Shown: one piece after another, positions 7,798-14,563 of the stretch | Layout of the letters: the number at the start of each line of letters is the position of its first letter | Numbering within the stretch: the stretch's first letter is position 1 | DNA from: CAYRVX01 sp964642165 | Lineage (GTDB): Bacteria; Planctomycetota; Phycisphaerae; SM23-33 | DNA length: 14,571 bases | Assembly: GCA_964642165.1 (NCBI GenBank) | Contig: CAZXOC010000197.1 | Location: 1-14,571, forward strand | Reading direction: 5' to 3' | Notes under the pieces: generated by a model | What the model was told of the DNA's origin: nothing | What the model saw: only the letters and a program-made list of their open reading frames with translations | Databases searched by the model: none | Position numbers and translations under genes: made by a program

Positions 7798-8250
7798 ATG
7801 CGGGCGCTGGTGCAGCGGGTCCACTGGGCCGAGGTCGAAGTCAACGGGCAGATCGTCGGGCGGATCGGGAACGGCCTGCTGGTGTACGTGGGCGTCGCCG
7901 TGGGCGACGGCGTCCCCGACGCCCGGAAGCTCGCCGAGAAGGTCGCCCACCTGCGGGTCTTCGAGGACGACAACGACAAGTTGAACCGATCGGTGCGGGA
8001 CGTTCGGGGGGGCGTCCTGGCTGTGTCCAACTTCACGTTGATGGCCGATACGCGAAAGGGCCGAAGGCCCGCCTTCGTCGCCGCCGCCGCGCCCGAGGAG
8101 GCCGAACGGCTCTACGAGGGCTTCGCCGACGCCCTGGCCACGCGAGGCTGCTCCGTCGCCCGCGGCGTGTTCCGCGCGAGGATGATCGTCCGCAGCGCCG
8201 CCGCCGGGCCCGTCAACGTACTGGTCGAGGTCCCCTCGCCGCCAAGCTGA
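7798..8250 (+). CDS. dtd: D-aminoacyl-tRNA deacylase
   Basis: The 150-residue product matches the full length of DTD, the homodimeric cytosolic enzyme that hydrolyses D-amino acids (and glycine mischarged on tRNA-Ala) from tRNA. It opens with MRALVQRVHWAEVEV and shows LNRSVRDVRGG, ADTRKGRRPAF and the C-terminal GPV segment. Two hallmark motifs are slightly unusual: SNFTL at 77-81 where most members have SQFTL, and AAAGPVN at 134-140 where NxGPVT is typical. The glycine-cisproline pair (137-138) is kept. The ATG follows the regulator stop by two bases and has GGAAAGG (7782-7788) as ribosome-binding site, so the two genes are translated from one message. The gene is probably functional as a tRNA proofreader; the motif changes may alter specificity. 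Confidence 0.93.
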   Translation: MRALVQRVHWAEVEVNGQIVGRIGNGLLVYVGVAVGDGVPDARKLAEKVAHLRVFEDDNDKLNRSVRDVRGGVLAVSNFTLMADTRKGRRPAFVAAAAPEEAERLYEGFADALATRGCSVARGVFRARMIVRSAAAGPVNVLVEVPSPPS

Positions 8251-8313
8251 CCCGCGAGACCCGATCCCGCCACGGGGCCGGTCCGACCGGGCCTCCGCCC
8301 ACGCCAATGGGTA

Positions 8314-8332
8314 GGCCGCCCACGGGGCGGCC
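8314..8332. repeat. Short GC-rich palindrome in the dtd/tRNA-Tyr gap
   Basis: GGCCGCC (8314-8320) and GGCGGCC (8326-8332) form a perfect 7-base inverted repeat around CACGG. No T-tract follows. It could be a weak terminator for the regulator-dtd unit or a copy of a dispersed intergenic palindrome; only one copy is visible in this window. Confidence 0.35.
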
Positions 8333-8386
8333 CCTGCGCCGTGGGCCGGCGACGCCTGCGATGGCGCTTTGCCGCCCGGCCGGGGC

Positions 8387-8415
8387 TTGACGAGCCCGGC
8401 CCCATGGCGTAGGCT
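8387..8415 (+). promoter_or_regulatory. Possible tRNA-Tyr promoter
   Basis: TTGACG (8387-8392, 5/6 to consensus) lies 17 bases before TAGGCT (8410-8415, 3/6). The predicted start of transcription would fall about seven bases before the mature tRNA, which is a normal distance. The -10 box is weak. Confidence 0.4.
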
Positions 8416-8429
8416 GTTTTCCAGGCGTC

Positions 8430-8513
8430 GGGAGTGTGCCCGAGTGGCCAAAGGGAACAGACTGTAAATCTGTCGGCGCAATGCCTACGGTGGTTCGAAT
8501 CCACCCGCTCCCA
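8430..8513 (+). tRNA. tRNA-Tyr (anticodon GTA)
   Basis: The 84-base gene folds as a class II tRNA with a long variable arm, as expected for bacterial tyrosine tRNA. The acceptor GGGAGTG (8430-8436) pairs with CGCTCCC (8506-8512) with one G-T pair, and the discriminator is A8513. The anticodon stem ACAGA/TCTGT encloses the loop CTGTAAA, giving anticodon GTA at 8464-8466. The T arm is GGTGG-TTCGAAT-CCACC. The 3' CCA is not encoded. Confidence 0.96.
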
Positions 8514-8515
8514 TT

Positions 8516-8542
8516 CGGGCCGGCAATTCGGTTGCCGGCCCG
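8516..8542 (+). terminator. Strong hairpin just after tRNA-Tyr, possible terminator
   Basis: CGGGCCGGCAA (8516-8526) and TTGCCGGCCCG (8532-8542) form a perfect 11-base stem with a five-base loop, starting three bases after the tRNA end. There is no T-tract afterwards, so it is not a textbook intrinsic terminator; it may stop transcription or guide 3' processing of the tRNA precursor. Confidence 0.5.
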
Positions 8543-8577
8543 CGCTGTGCGCGCCCAGCCGGGCCGCATGGCCAAGG

Positions 8578-8594
8578 TCAAGATCTTGATCAAG
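8578..8594. promoter_or_regulatory. Overlapping palindromes upstream of the glycosidase/sulfatase operon (candidate operator)
   Basis: A perfect 12-base palindrome TCAAGATCTTGA (8578-8589) overlaps a perfect 10-base palindrome CTTGATCAAG (8585-8594), giving three half-sites TCAAG, CTTGA and TCAAG. The patch is AT-rich within GC-rich DNA and lies 31 bases before the first gene of the operon. No regulator gene is adjacent and no convincing promoter hexamer pair is visible beside it. Confidence 0.35.
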
Positions 8595-8625
8595 CTCGGA
8601 CGATCCATCCGCGTCCAGGTCGGCC

Positions 8626-11250
8626 ATGGCCCCAGGCAGAAGACCATCGAGCCAACGCGGGGTGACGTACGGCATTCAACTCATCCTCGTCTGCGCCGTG
8701 TCCTCCTCGGCGGTAGCGGCAGAAACGCGGGTGACCCTGGCCAATGCGCACATCCGCGTGACGCTCGAGAAGGCTGGCGGCGCGTGGAGGCTGGCGTCTC
8801 TCGCCCGCAGGGACGGCCGGGACGGCCTGGCCGTCCGAAGCGACGAGTTCGAGATCCTGCTGTTTGACGGCTCACGGTACACCGCAGCGGACTATGCGCA
8901 TTGTGGCGGGCCGACGCGCGGCCGCCAAGCGGGTTGCGAGACGATCCGCGTCGACTACCGGCGGAAGGCACCCGCGTCGCAGGCCGCCCCGCAAGCGATC
9001 ACCGTCCACTACACGCTCGGAGACGGCCCGTACGTCCGCAAGCGCGTCCACCTGGCAATGCGCGAAGGCCAGAAGGTCGACCGCCTCCAGGTGCTGCGGT
9101 TCTCGACGGATCGGGGAGCTTCGCGCGGCGGCTTGGGGCAGCCGGTCTTCGTCGGCAACTGGTTCTTCGGCGTCGACTACCCGGGCTTCCACAGCCGTCA
9201 CAGCGACGGCTTCGTCGAGCCGGACTTCCTGTACCGGCACCCCTACGACATCGACCTGGAAGGCGGCGACCGGGAGCATGCGCCGCGCAAGGGGCTCGTC
9301 ACGCTGTTTCACTTCCCGGGCCGGGCCCGGCGGCAGCCGGATGGAACGTGGGGCATCCGGAGCAAGACGGCCGTCATCGGCATCAGCCGCCGTAAGGGCG
9401 AGGGCGCCGAGCTCGGGCTGCTCGACTACATCGCCGAGACGCGAAAGCCCACGCGAAGCCATCTGCACTACAACAACTGGTACAGCGCAGAGGGCAAGAC
9501 CCTGACCGTCGATCGCTTCGTCCACGGCGTCTACCGGACCCTCCGCGACCGCCTGAAGCCGTACGGCGCCAAGCTCGACGCGATGGTCCCGGACCACGGA
9601 TGGGAGAACTCCAAGACGTTCGGCCGGATCTTCGAGCCGAAAGCCGACAGCCGGCACGACCCGCTGCCCAAGGTCAGCGAGGCCCTGATGCGGGAGGGGA
9701 CGCGGCTTGGCATCTGGGTGGCCCTGGACGGCACGAACCAGAGCCTGAAACGCGGGCTGGAGGTCGGCTACCGCTCGGCCTACAAGCAGGGGTTCGACCG
9801 CTCCGCGGCCCGGTGGCACCAGGGCAAGGACTACTTCGACCTGCTCGATCCCAAGTACCAGTCGGACCTGAGGCGTTCGTTGCGGCTGCTCCTGGTGGAC
9901 GCGAAGGTCGACTACGTCAAGCACGACTTCAACCACAACTTCACCACGCACCACCTGCCGCAGCGGCATGCCCGCGAGCGGTGCCTGGACACGACGCTCG
10001 AGCTGCTCGCCTACGAGCGCGAGCTGCATCCGGGCGTCTTCCAGAACTACACCAACGGCACGTGGTTCAGCCCATGGTGGCTCCAGGCGGTGGACTGCCT
10101 CTGGATGATGTCCGGCGATTCCGGCGGAGGCGGGGCCTGGCCCGAGCTGTCCCGCCGGGCCGGCGCGACGACCTACCGCGACAAGTACTTCTTCCAGAGC
10201 TTCCACAATCCCCGGCGCTGCCCGCGGCCGATTGTCCCGATCGCGAACTTCATGACGCACGGCATCCTGTTCTCGAAGAGAAAGCCGTTCACCGACTTCA
10301 AGGACACGCTGCGCGACTGGTCGGACTACGTGGTGATGTACTTCGCCCGCGGCACGACGCTGAAGGAGCTGTACATCGATCCGGAACTGCTGGACGAGGA
10401 CCAGTGGAAGGTGCTGGGCATGGCGGCGAACTGGGCCGTCCGCAATCAGCGGCGCCTCATGAACACCCTCTTCGTCGGCGGCGACCCCGAACAGGGCAAG
10501 GTCTACGGATACGTCAGTTGGGTCGACGACCGGGCCATCCTCGCGCTGCGGAACCCGGACCGGGAGCGCCAGACGATCAAGGTGCCCTTCGACCGGAGCG
10601 TCTATTACCGCGGCCCGGATGGCCGGGCCTACCGGGCGAGGGCGGTTTATCCCTTCGTTGAGCCGATGCCCTGGCGGCTGACCTCCGGCCGGGCATTCGA
10701 TGTCGCCGTGCCCGGCGAGTCGGTGCACGTCTTCGAGCTGGAGCCGGGCTCGCCGCGATCACAGCGCGCGTCGATGCCGGCGCCGCTGCCCGTGGCCGAG
10801 GCGGGCGTGCGAGATGACGTCTTCGAGTTGACACTGCGCGTGCCCGATGAGGCGCTCGGGCGATACGACTTGCTCGTCCAGCCCTGGGCGGTGGCAACGC
10901 CGTCGCTGCGCATCGACGGGGCCGAGACGGCACCGACTCGATCCAACCAAGGCAAGCGATGGGGCCTGTACGCCTACGACTTGCGGGGTCGCCGCGGCGG
11001 GACGCTGACGATCGCCGGCCGGCTTGTCGCGCCGAAGGATGCCCCTCGCCTGCGGCCCCATCGGAAGGCCCTGCTGGACGTCTGGCTGATCGCCGACCGG
11101 AAGGTCACTTCGCCCGATACCAACGTCCCGGCAGGCGGTTACCCGTATGCCGTCTCGAAGGGCTTCCGTCGCCTCAGCCAGAGGCTGATCGAGAGGAAGA
11201 GGATCAAGGTCCGCGTTGCCTCGAAGCGGCACGATGGAGGTGCCCGATGA
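8626..11250 (+). CDS. Exported clan GH-D (GH36-like) glycoside hydrolase, putative alpha-galactosidase
   Basis: The 874-residue protein has a Sec signal peptide with basic N-region (RRPSSQR), a hydrophobic core around 17-28 and a likely cut after AVA at residue 31. The layout fits the GH36/clan GH-D plan: N-terminal beta-sandwich to about 275, a (beta/alpha)8 barrel beginning near HYNNWYSAEGK (281-291), and a C-terminal beta domain from about 650. The segment VDYVKHDFNHNF places a K-x-D motif with Asp434, the expected retaining nucleophile. Asp498 in MMSGDSGGGG, 64 residues later, is a candidate acid/base. Substrate class is inferred; alpha-galactosidase is the best guess, but related alpha-glycosidases are possible. 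It is the first gene of a three-gene operon and ends in an ATGA overlap with the fucosidase gene. A GTG at 8662 is an alternative start that shortens the N-region; neither start has a strong ribosome-binding site. Confidence 0.8.
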   Translation: MAPGRRPSSQRGVTYGIQLILVCAVSSSAVAAETRVTLANAHIRVTLEKAGGAWRLASLARRDGRDGLAVRSDEFEILLFDGSRYTAADYAHCGGPTRGRQAGCETIRVDYRRKAPASQAAPQAITVHYTLGDGPYVRKRVHLAMREGQKVDRLQVLRFSTDRGASRGGLGQPVFVGNWFFGVDYPGFHSRHSDGFVEPDFLYRHPYDIDLEGGDREHAPRKGLVTLFHFPGRARRQPDGTWGIRSKTAVIGISRRKGEGAELGLLDYIAETRKPTRSHLHYNNWYSAEGKTLTVDRFVHGVYRTLRDRLKPYGAKLDAMVPDHGWENSKTFGRIFEPKADSRHDPLPKVSEALMREGTRLGIWVALDGTNQSLKRGLEVGYRSAYKQGFDRSAARWHQGKDYFDLLDPKYQSDLRRSLRLLLVDAKVDYVKHDFNHNFTTHHLPQRHARERCLDTTLELLAYERELHPGVFQNYTNGTWFSPWWLQAVDCLWMMSGDSGGGGAWPELSRRAGATTYRDKYFFQSFHNPRRCPRPIVPIANFMTHGILFSKRKPFTDFKDTLRDWSDYVVMYFARGTTLKELYIDPELLDEDQWKVLGMAANWAVRNQRRLMNTLFVGGDPEQGKVYGYVSWVDDRAILALRNPDRERQTIKVPFDRSVYYRGPDGRAYRARAVYPFVEPMPWRLTSGRAFDVAVPGESVHVFELEPGSPRSQRASMPAPLPVAEAGVRDDVFELTLRVPDEALGRYDLLVQPWAVATPSLRIDGAETAPTRSNQGKRWGLYAYDLRGRRGGTLTIAGRLVAPKDAPRLRPHRKALLDVWLIADRKVTSPDTNVPAGGYPYAVSKGFRRLSQRLIERKRIKVRVASKRHDGGAR

Positions 11251-12746
11251 AGGCAGGAAGCCTTGCGCGTCTGCGACACACGCTCCCGCGGGTGGCTGCC
11301 GTCGCGGCGGCGGCGCTGCTCGCGATCGGCGGCGCCTGCCGGGCCGAGGATCGCTACCAGCCGAACTGGGAGTCGCTCCGCACCCATCCGGCCCCGAAGT
11401 GGTTCCAGGACGCGAAGTTCGGCATCTACACGCATTGGGGCATCTACTCCGTCCCGGCATACATGACCGAGTGGTACCCGCACGGCATGTACATGAAGGA
11501 GGGCTTCCGCAACAAGGACTTCTACGGTTACCACACCAAGCACTTCGGCCCGCCGGAGAAGTTCGGCTACAAGGACTTCATCCCCAAGTTCACCGGCGAG
11601 AAGTTCGACGCCGACCAGTGGGCGGAGTTGTTCCGCAAGGCCGGCGCGAGGTTCGCCGGGCCCGTGGCCGAGCACCACGACGGGTTCGCCATGTGGGACA
11701 GCAAGCTCACCAAGTGGGACGCCGCCGACATGGGGCCGAAGGTGGACGTCGTCGGCAAGCTCGCGGCCGCGATCAAGAAGCGCGACATGAAGTTCGTCGC
11801 AACGTTCCATCACGCCCGCAACTGGTCCTTCTACCCGCACGAAGGCAAGTTCGACACGAACGACCCCAACTTCGCGTACTTGGGCAGCATCTACGGGCCC
11901 ATCCACAAGAAGGGCGACAAGCCCAGCAGGGAGTTCCTGGCCGACTGGAAGGCACGCGTCGTCGAGGTGATCGACAAGTACGATCCCGACCTCCTGTGGT
12001 TCGACGGCGGATGGGGCAAGGGGAGCTTCGACCCGTACAAGCGGCAGCTCCTGAGCCACTACTACAACCGGGCCGCCAAAGCCGGCAAAGAGGTCGGCGT
12101 CACGTACAAGGGCAGGGACCTGCCGGAAGGGGCCGGCATCCTGGACTACGAGCGGGGCCGCAGCGAGAAGATCACCCAGCGCCCCTGGCTGACGGACACG
12201 TCGGTCTACCAGAACTCGTGGGGCTACATCCGGGACATCAAGTACTACTCGGCCGGCTGGCTGGTCGACGAGCTGGTGGACATCGTCAGCAAGAACGGCT
12301 CGATGCTGCTGAACGTCGGGCCCAAGCCCAACGGCGAGATTCCCGAGCAGGCCCGGAAGGTCTTGCTGGGCATGGGGGCGTGGCTGAAGGTCAACGGCGA
12401 GGCCATCTACGGCACGCGGCCGTGGAAGGTCTTCGGGGAAGGGCCTACGAAGGTCCCCGGCGGCAAGCGGGCACGCCGCAAGGTCGACTACATCGCCGCG
12501 GACGTCCGGTTCACCGTCAAGGATCGCGCCGTGTACGCCATCCTCCTGGACTGGCCGGGCAAGACGGCCGCCATCGGAAGCATGGGCACGAAGGCGTCGC
12601 TGCTATCCGGCAAGATCGAGCGGATCACGATGCTGGGCGTCGATGGAAAGCTGCAGCACGCCCAAGGCGAGGGCGCCCTGACGGTCACCTTGCCGCAGCG
12701 CAAGCCCTGCGAGCATGCATACGTATTGAAGATCGCCGTCGAGTGA
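11247..12746 (+). CDS. Exported GH29 alpha-L-fucosidase
   Basis: The 499-residue protein carries a signal peptide (basic ARLRHTLPR, hydrophobic AAVAAAALLAIGG) probably cleaved near residue 33. GH29 hallmarks are plain: KFGIYTHWGIYSVPA (57-71), AEHHDGFAMWDSKLTKWD (141-158), DLLWFDGGWG with the nucleophile Asp253, and SMLLNVGPKPNGEIP. DYERGRSE near 300-307 offers the likely acid/base glutamate, Glu302. These enzymes release terminal alpha-L-fucose with retention, here in the periplasm or outside. The start at 11247 is fixed by GGAGG (11236-11240) six bases upstream and by the ATGA overlap with the preceding stop, which indicates translational coupling; a longer in-frame upstream extension would run inside the preceding gene. 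It is followed after 35 bases by a sulfatase, fitting action on a sulfated, fucosylated glycan. A C-terminal beta domain follows at about 400-499. Confidence 0.94.
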   Translation: MKAGSLARLRHTLPRVAAVAAAALLAIGGACRAEDRYQPNWESLRTHPAPKWFQDAKFGIYTHWGIYSVPAYMTEWYPHGMYMKEGFRNKDFYGYHTKHFGPPEKFGYKDFIPKFTGEKFDADQWAELFRKAGARFAGPVAEHHDGFAMWDSKLTKWDAADMGPKVDVVGKLAAAIKKRDMKFVATFHHARNWSFYPHEGKFDTNDPNFAYLGSIYGPIHKKGDKPSREFLADWKARVVEVIDKYDPDLLWFDGGWGKGSFDPYKRQLLSHYYNRAAKAGKEVGVTYKGRDLPEGAGILDYERGRSEKITQRPWLTDTSVYQNSWGYIRDIKYYSAGWLVDELVDIVSKNGSMLLNVGPKPNGEIPEQARKVLLGMGAWLKVNGEAIYGTRPWKVFGEGPTKVPGGKRARRKVDYIAADVRFTVKDRAVYAILLDWPGKTAAIGSMGTKASLLSGKIERITMLGVDGKLQHAQGEGALTVTLPQRKPCEHAYVLKIAVE

Positions 12747-12781
12747 GCTGTTTGCGGCGGCGGAGCGCAAGGAGCATCCCA

Positions 12782-14263
12782 ATGCCGATCACGCGCCGTG
12801 ACTTCCTGAAGGCCATTGGCCTGACCGCAACGGCGCTGGCCGCGCCGCGCCGCGCCCTCGCCGCGCGCGGGAAGCGCAAGAACATCGTTCTGATCATGGC
12901 CGACGACGTCAGCCCCGACTGGTACGGCTGTTACAAGGAGCACGTGCGCTTCCCCAACGAGGTCAACACGCCGCACATCGACCGGATGGCGCGCGAGGGG
13001 GTGTTGTTCGTGACGGCCTGGGGAACGCCCATGTGCTCGCCGACGCGGGCGATGATCATGACCGGCCGCTACGCCAACCGGACCAAGTTCTACCACAACG
13101 CCCTCAAGCTCACGGAGCGGCCGAACCTCGTAAGGAACCACCTCACGTTCGGCAGGCTACTGAAACAGGCGGGGTACGCCACCGCCATCGCGGGCAAATG
13201 GCACGTGACCGGCGACGAGCCGCATTCGAAGCACGGGGGCTTCGACGAGTACTCCCTCTGGGCCGGTGCGAAGGAACTGGCCAAGCTGCCGGGCAAGCCG
13301 AAACACACGGGGGCGTGGGAGAACGACTCCACGACGTCCCGCTACTGGCACCCGTGCATCATCCAGAATGGCAAACACCTGCCTACGAGCCCCGAAGACT
13401 TCGGGCCGAAGGTCCACACGGATTTCCTCTGCAGCTTCATCCGGCGCAACCGTAGCCGCCCGTTCCTTGCGTACTTCGCCATGTCGGCGCCCCACGGCAC
13501 GCGCGAGGGCATCACGACCACGCCACTGTACGGCAAGCGTGGGGAGATGGGCAGGCCGGCGGAGGCCAAGGAACGGACCGCCCGATTCCGCGCCCTCAAC
13601 GAGTACGTCGACCTGTGCGTCGGGCGTATCCTCGAGACCCTCGAGAAGGAAGGACTGCTGGACGATACGGTCGTCATGTTCACGTCGGACAACGGCACGG
13701 CCGTCACGGCCAAGACGCGGGCCGTCGAACGAGGCGCATGCGTGCCGCTGATCGTCTGCGGCGGCGGCGTTAAGCGGCGCGGGGCCGCGATGGAAATGAC
13801 GGATCTGACCGACGTACTGCCCACGATGCTCGACTTCGCGCAGGTGAAGCTGCCTGGCGGATATGAGATCGACGGCAGGAGCCTCGCGCCCTTCCTGGCC
13901 GGACGGACCGACACGCATCGCGAGTGGATCTACAGCTACATCGGGACGTCGCAGATGCTTCGCGATAGGCGGTGGCTCCTCGAGGCCGTCAACCCGATCC
14001 TTGGCTTGCCGCGCGGGCGGTTCTACGACTGCGGCGCCGACCGGACGGGCAAGGGCTACAGGGACGTGACGGAGTCCGAGGACTCCGCGGTGCTCGCCGC
14101 GAGGAAACAGTTCGACGAGATCCTGAAGCAGTTCCCGGCAATCCGGAAGGACGATCCCTTCTGGAAGACGAAGGCCGGCGCCAGGTTCCTCAAGGCCTAT
14201 ACGGATCCGGCGGCCGTGAAGAAGCACCTTCACAACCACCCGGACTATGAGTACGCGAAGTAG
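12782..14263 (+). CDS. Tat-exported formylglycine-dependent sulfatase (S1-type)
   Basis: The 493-residue protein begins with a twin-arginine signal, TRRDFLK (4-10), followed by a hydrophobic stretch and a likely cut near ALA at residue 27. Metal-binding Asp41 and Asp42 are in IVLIMADD. The formylglycine site is CSPTR with Cys85, followed by AMIMTGR, the standard sulfatase signature. GKWH (138-141) supplies the catalytic Lys and His, and SDNGT (302-306) the second metal site with Asp303 and Asn304. The enzyme would cleave sulfate esters from an organic substrate, most likely a carbohydrate given the two glycosidase genes upstream. The start has AAGGAG (12769-12774) seven bases before ATG and lies 35 bases after the fucosidase stop. 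Activity requires a formylglycine-generating or equivalent maturase, which is not in this window. The S1 subfamily and exact sugar cannot be told by eye. Confidence 0.95.
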   Translation: MPITRRDFLKAIGLTATALAAPRRALAARGKRKNIVLIMADDVSPDWYGCYKEHVRFPNEVNTPHIDRMAREGVLFVTAWGTPMCSPTRAMIMTGRYANRTKFYHNALKLTERPNLVRNHLTFGRLLKQAGYATAIAGKWHVTGDEPHSKHGGFDEYSLWAGAKELAKLPGKPKHTGAWENDSTTSRYWHPCIIQNGKHLPTSPEDFGPKVHTDFLCSFIRRNRSRPFLAYFAMSAPHGTREGITTTPLYGKRGEMGRPAEAKERTARFRALNEYVDLCVGRILETLEKEGLLDDTVVMFTSDNGTAVTAKTRAVERGACVPLIVCGGGVKRRGAAMEMTDLTDVLPTMLDFAQVKLPGGYEIDGRSLAPFLAGRTDTHREWIYSYIGTSQMLRDRRWLLEAVNPILGLPRGRFYDCGADRTGKGYRDVTESEDSAVLAARKQFDEILKQFPAIRKDDPFWKTKAGARFLKAYTDPAAVKKHLHNHPDYEYAK

Positions 14264-14446
14264 CCAGCGCCGAGGCCGAGTTCGCAGAGGCGTCTGCGCG
14301 TGTCTGCTGCTGGCGGGCCCGTTGGGGAGGTCCGGCCGGTGGAGGGGAGGAACCGCCAGACGCTGGCCGAGACGGGGATCGACTTCATCACCGGTGCGGT
14401 CGCCGTGCTGAATGTCGGCCATTGGCTCACGTGGGCGCGCGGCACC

Positions 14447-14476
14447 TTGCGAAGCAACGCGGCCGCGTGGTACCAT
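14447..14476 (+). promoter_or_regulatory. Possible tRNA-Gly promoter
   Basis: TTGCGA (14447-14452, 4/6) and TACCAT (14471-14476, 4/6) are separated by 18 bases. The implied transcription start falls about seven bases before the mature tRNA. Both boxes are only moderate matches. Confidence 0.35.
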
Positions 14477-14489
14477 GCGCGACGAACCT

Positions 14490-14563
14490 GCGGGCGTAGC
14501 TCAATTGGCTAGAGCTCCAGCCTTCCAAGCTGGTTGTTGAGGGTTCGAGTCCCTTCGCCCGCT
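14490..14563 (+). tRNA. tRNA-Gly (anticodon TCC)
   Basis: The 74-base gene has acceptor GCGGGCG (14490-14496) pairing with CGCCCGC (14556-14562) and discriminator T14563, the usual base for bacterial glycine tRNAs. The anticodon stem CCAGC/GCTGG encloses CTTCCAA, giving anticodon TCC at 14524-14526. The T arm is GAGGG-TTCGAGT-CCCTT. CCA is not encoded. The window ends eight bases later. Confidence 0.96.

Noticed and set aside
6812..8250. Defence island suggested by the WYL regulator
   Set aside because: WYL regulators occur in defence loci, but no nuclease, helicase, methyltransferase or other effector is nearby.
8568..8625. Alternative small ORF start ATG at 8568 (MAKVKILIKLG)
   Set aside because: It has no ribosome-binding site, is out of frame with the GH36-like protein, and loses coding character after about 20 codons.
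8436..8867. Plus-strand reading frame of 143 codons starting inside tRNA-Tyr
   Set aside because: Its first residues are the familiar false translation of a tRNA (MPEWPKGTDCKS), and the rest is out of frame with the glycosidase gene it overlaps.
8872..10728. Minus-strand frame of 618 codons
   Set aside because: It is antisense to the GH36-like gene, which has a signal peptide and catalytic motif; the antisense frame has none.
10959..11246. Upstream extension of the fucosidase frame
   Set aside because: The extension lies inside the GH36-like gene; the signal peptide, GGAGG site and ATGA overlap all mark 11247 as the start.
11216..12781. Upstream extension of the sulfatase frame through the fucosidase gene
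   Set aside because: The sulfatase has a clear ribosome-binding site and twin-arginine signal at 12782; the upstream part is an out-of-frame reading of GH29.
14300..14512. GTG-initiated frame of 70 codons as an intact gene
   Set aside because: It runs into tRNA-Gly, lacks a ribosome-binding site and starts within a possible remnant; kept only as a weak finding.
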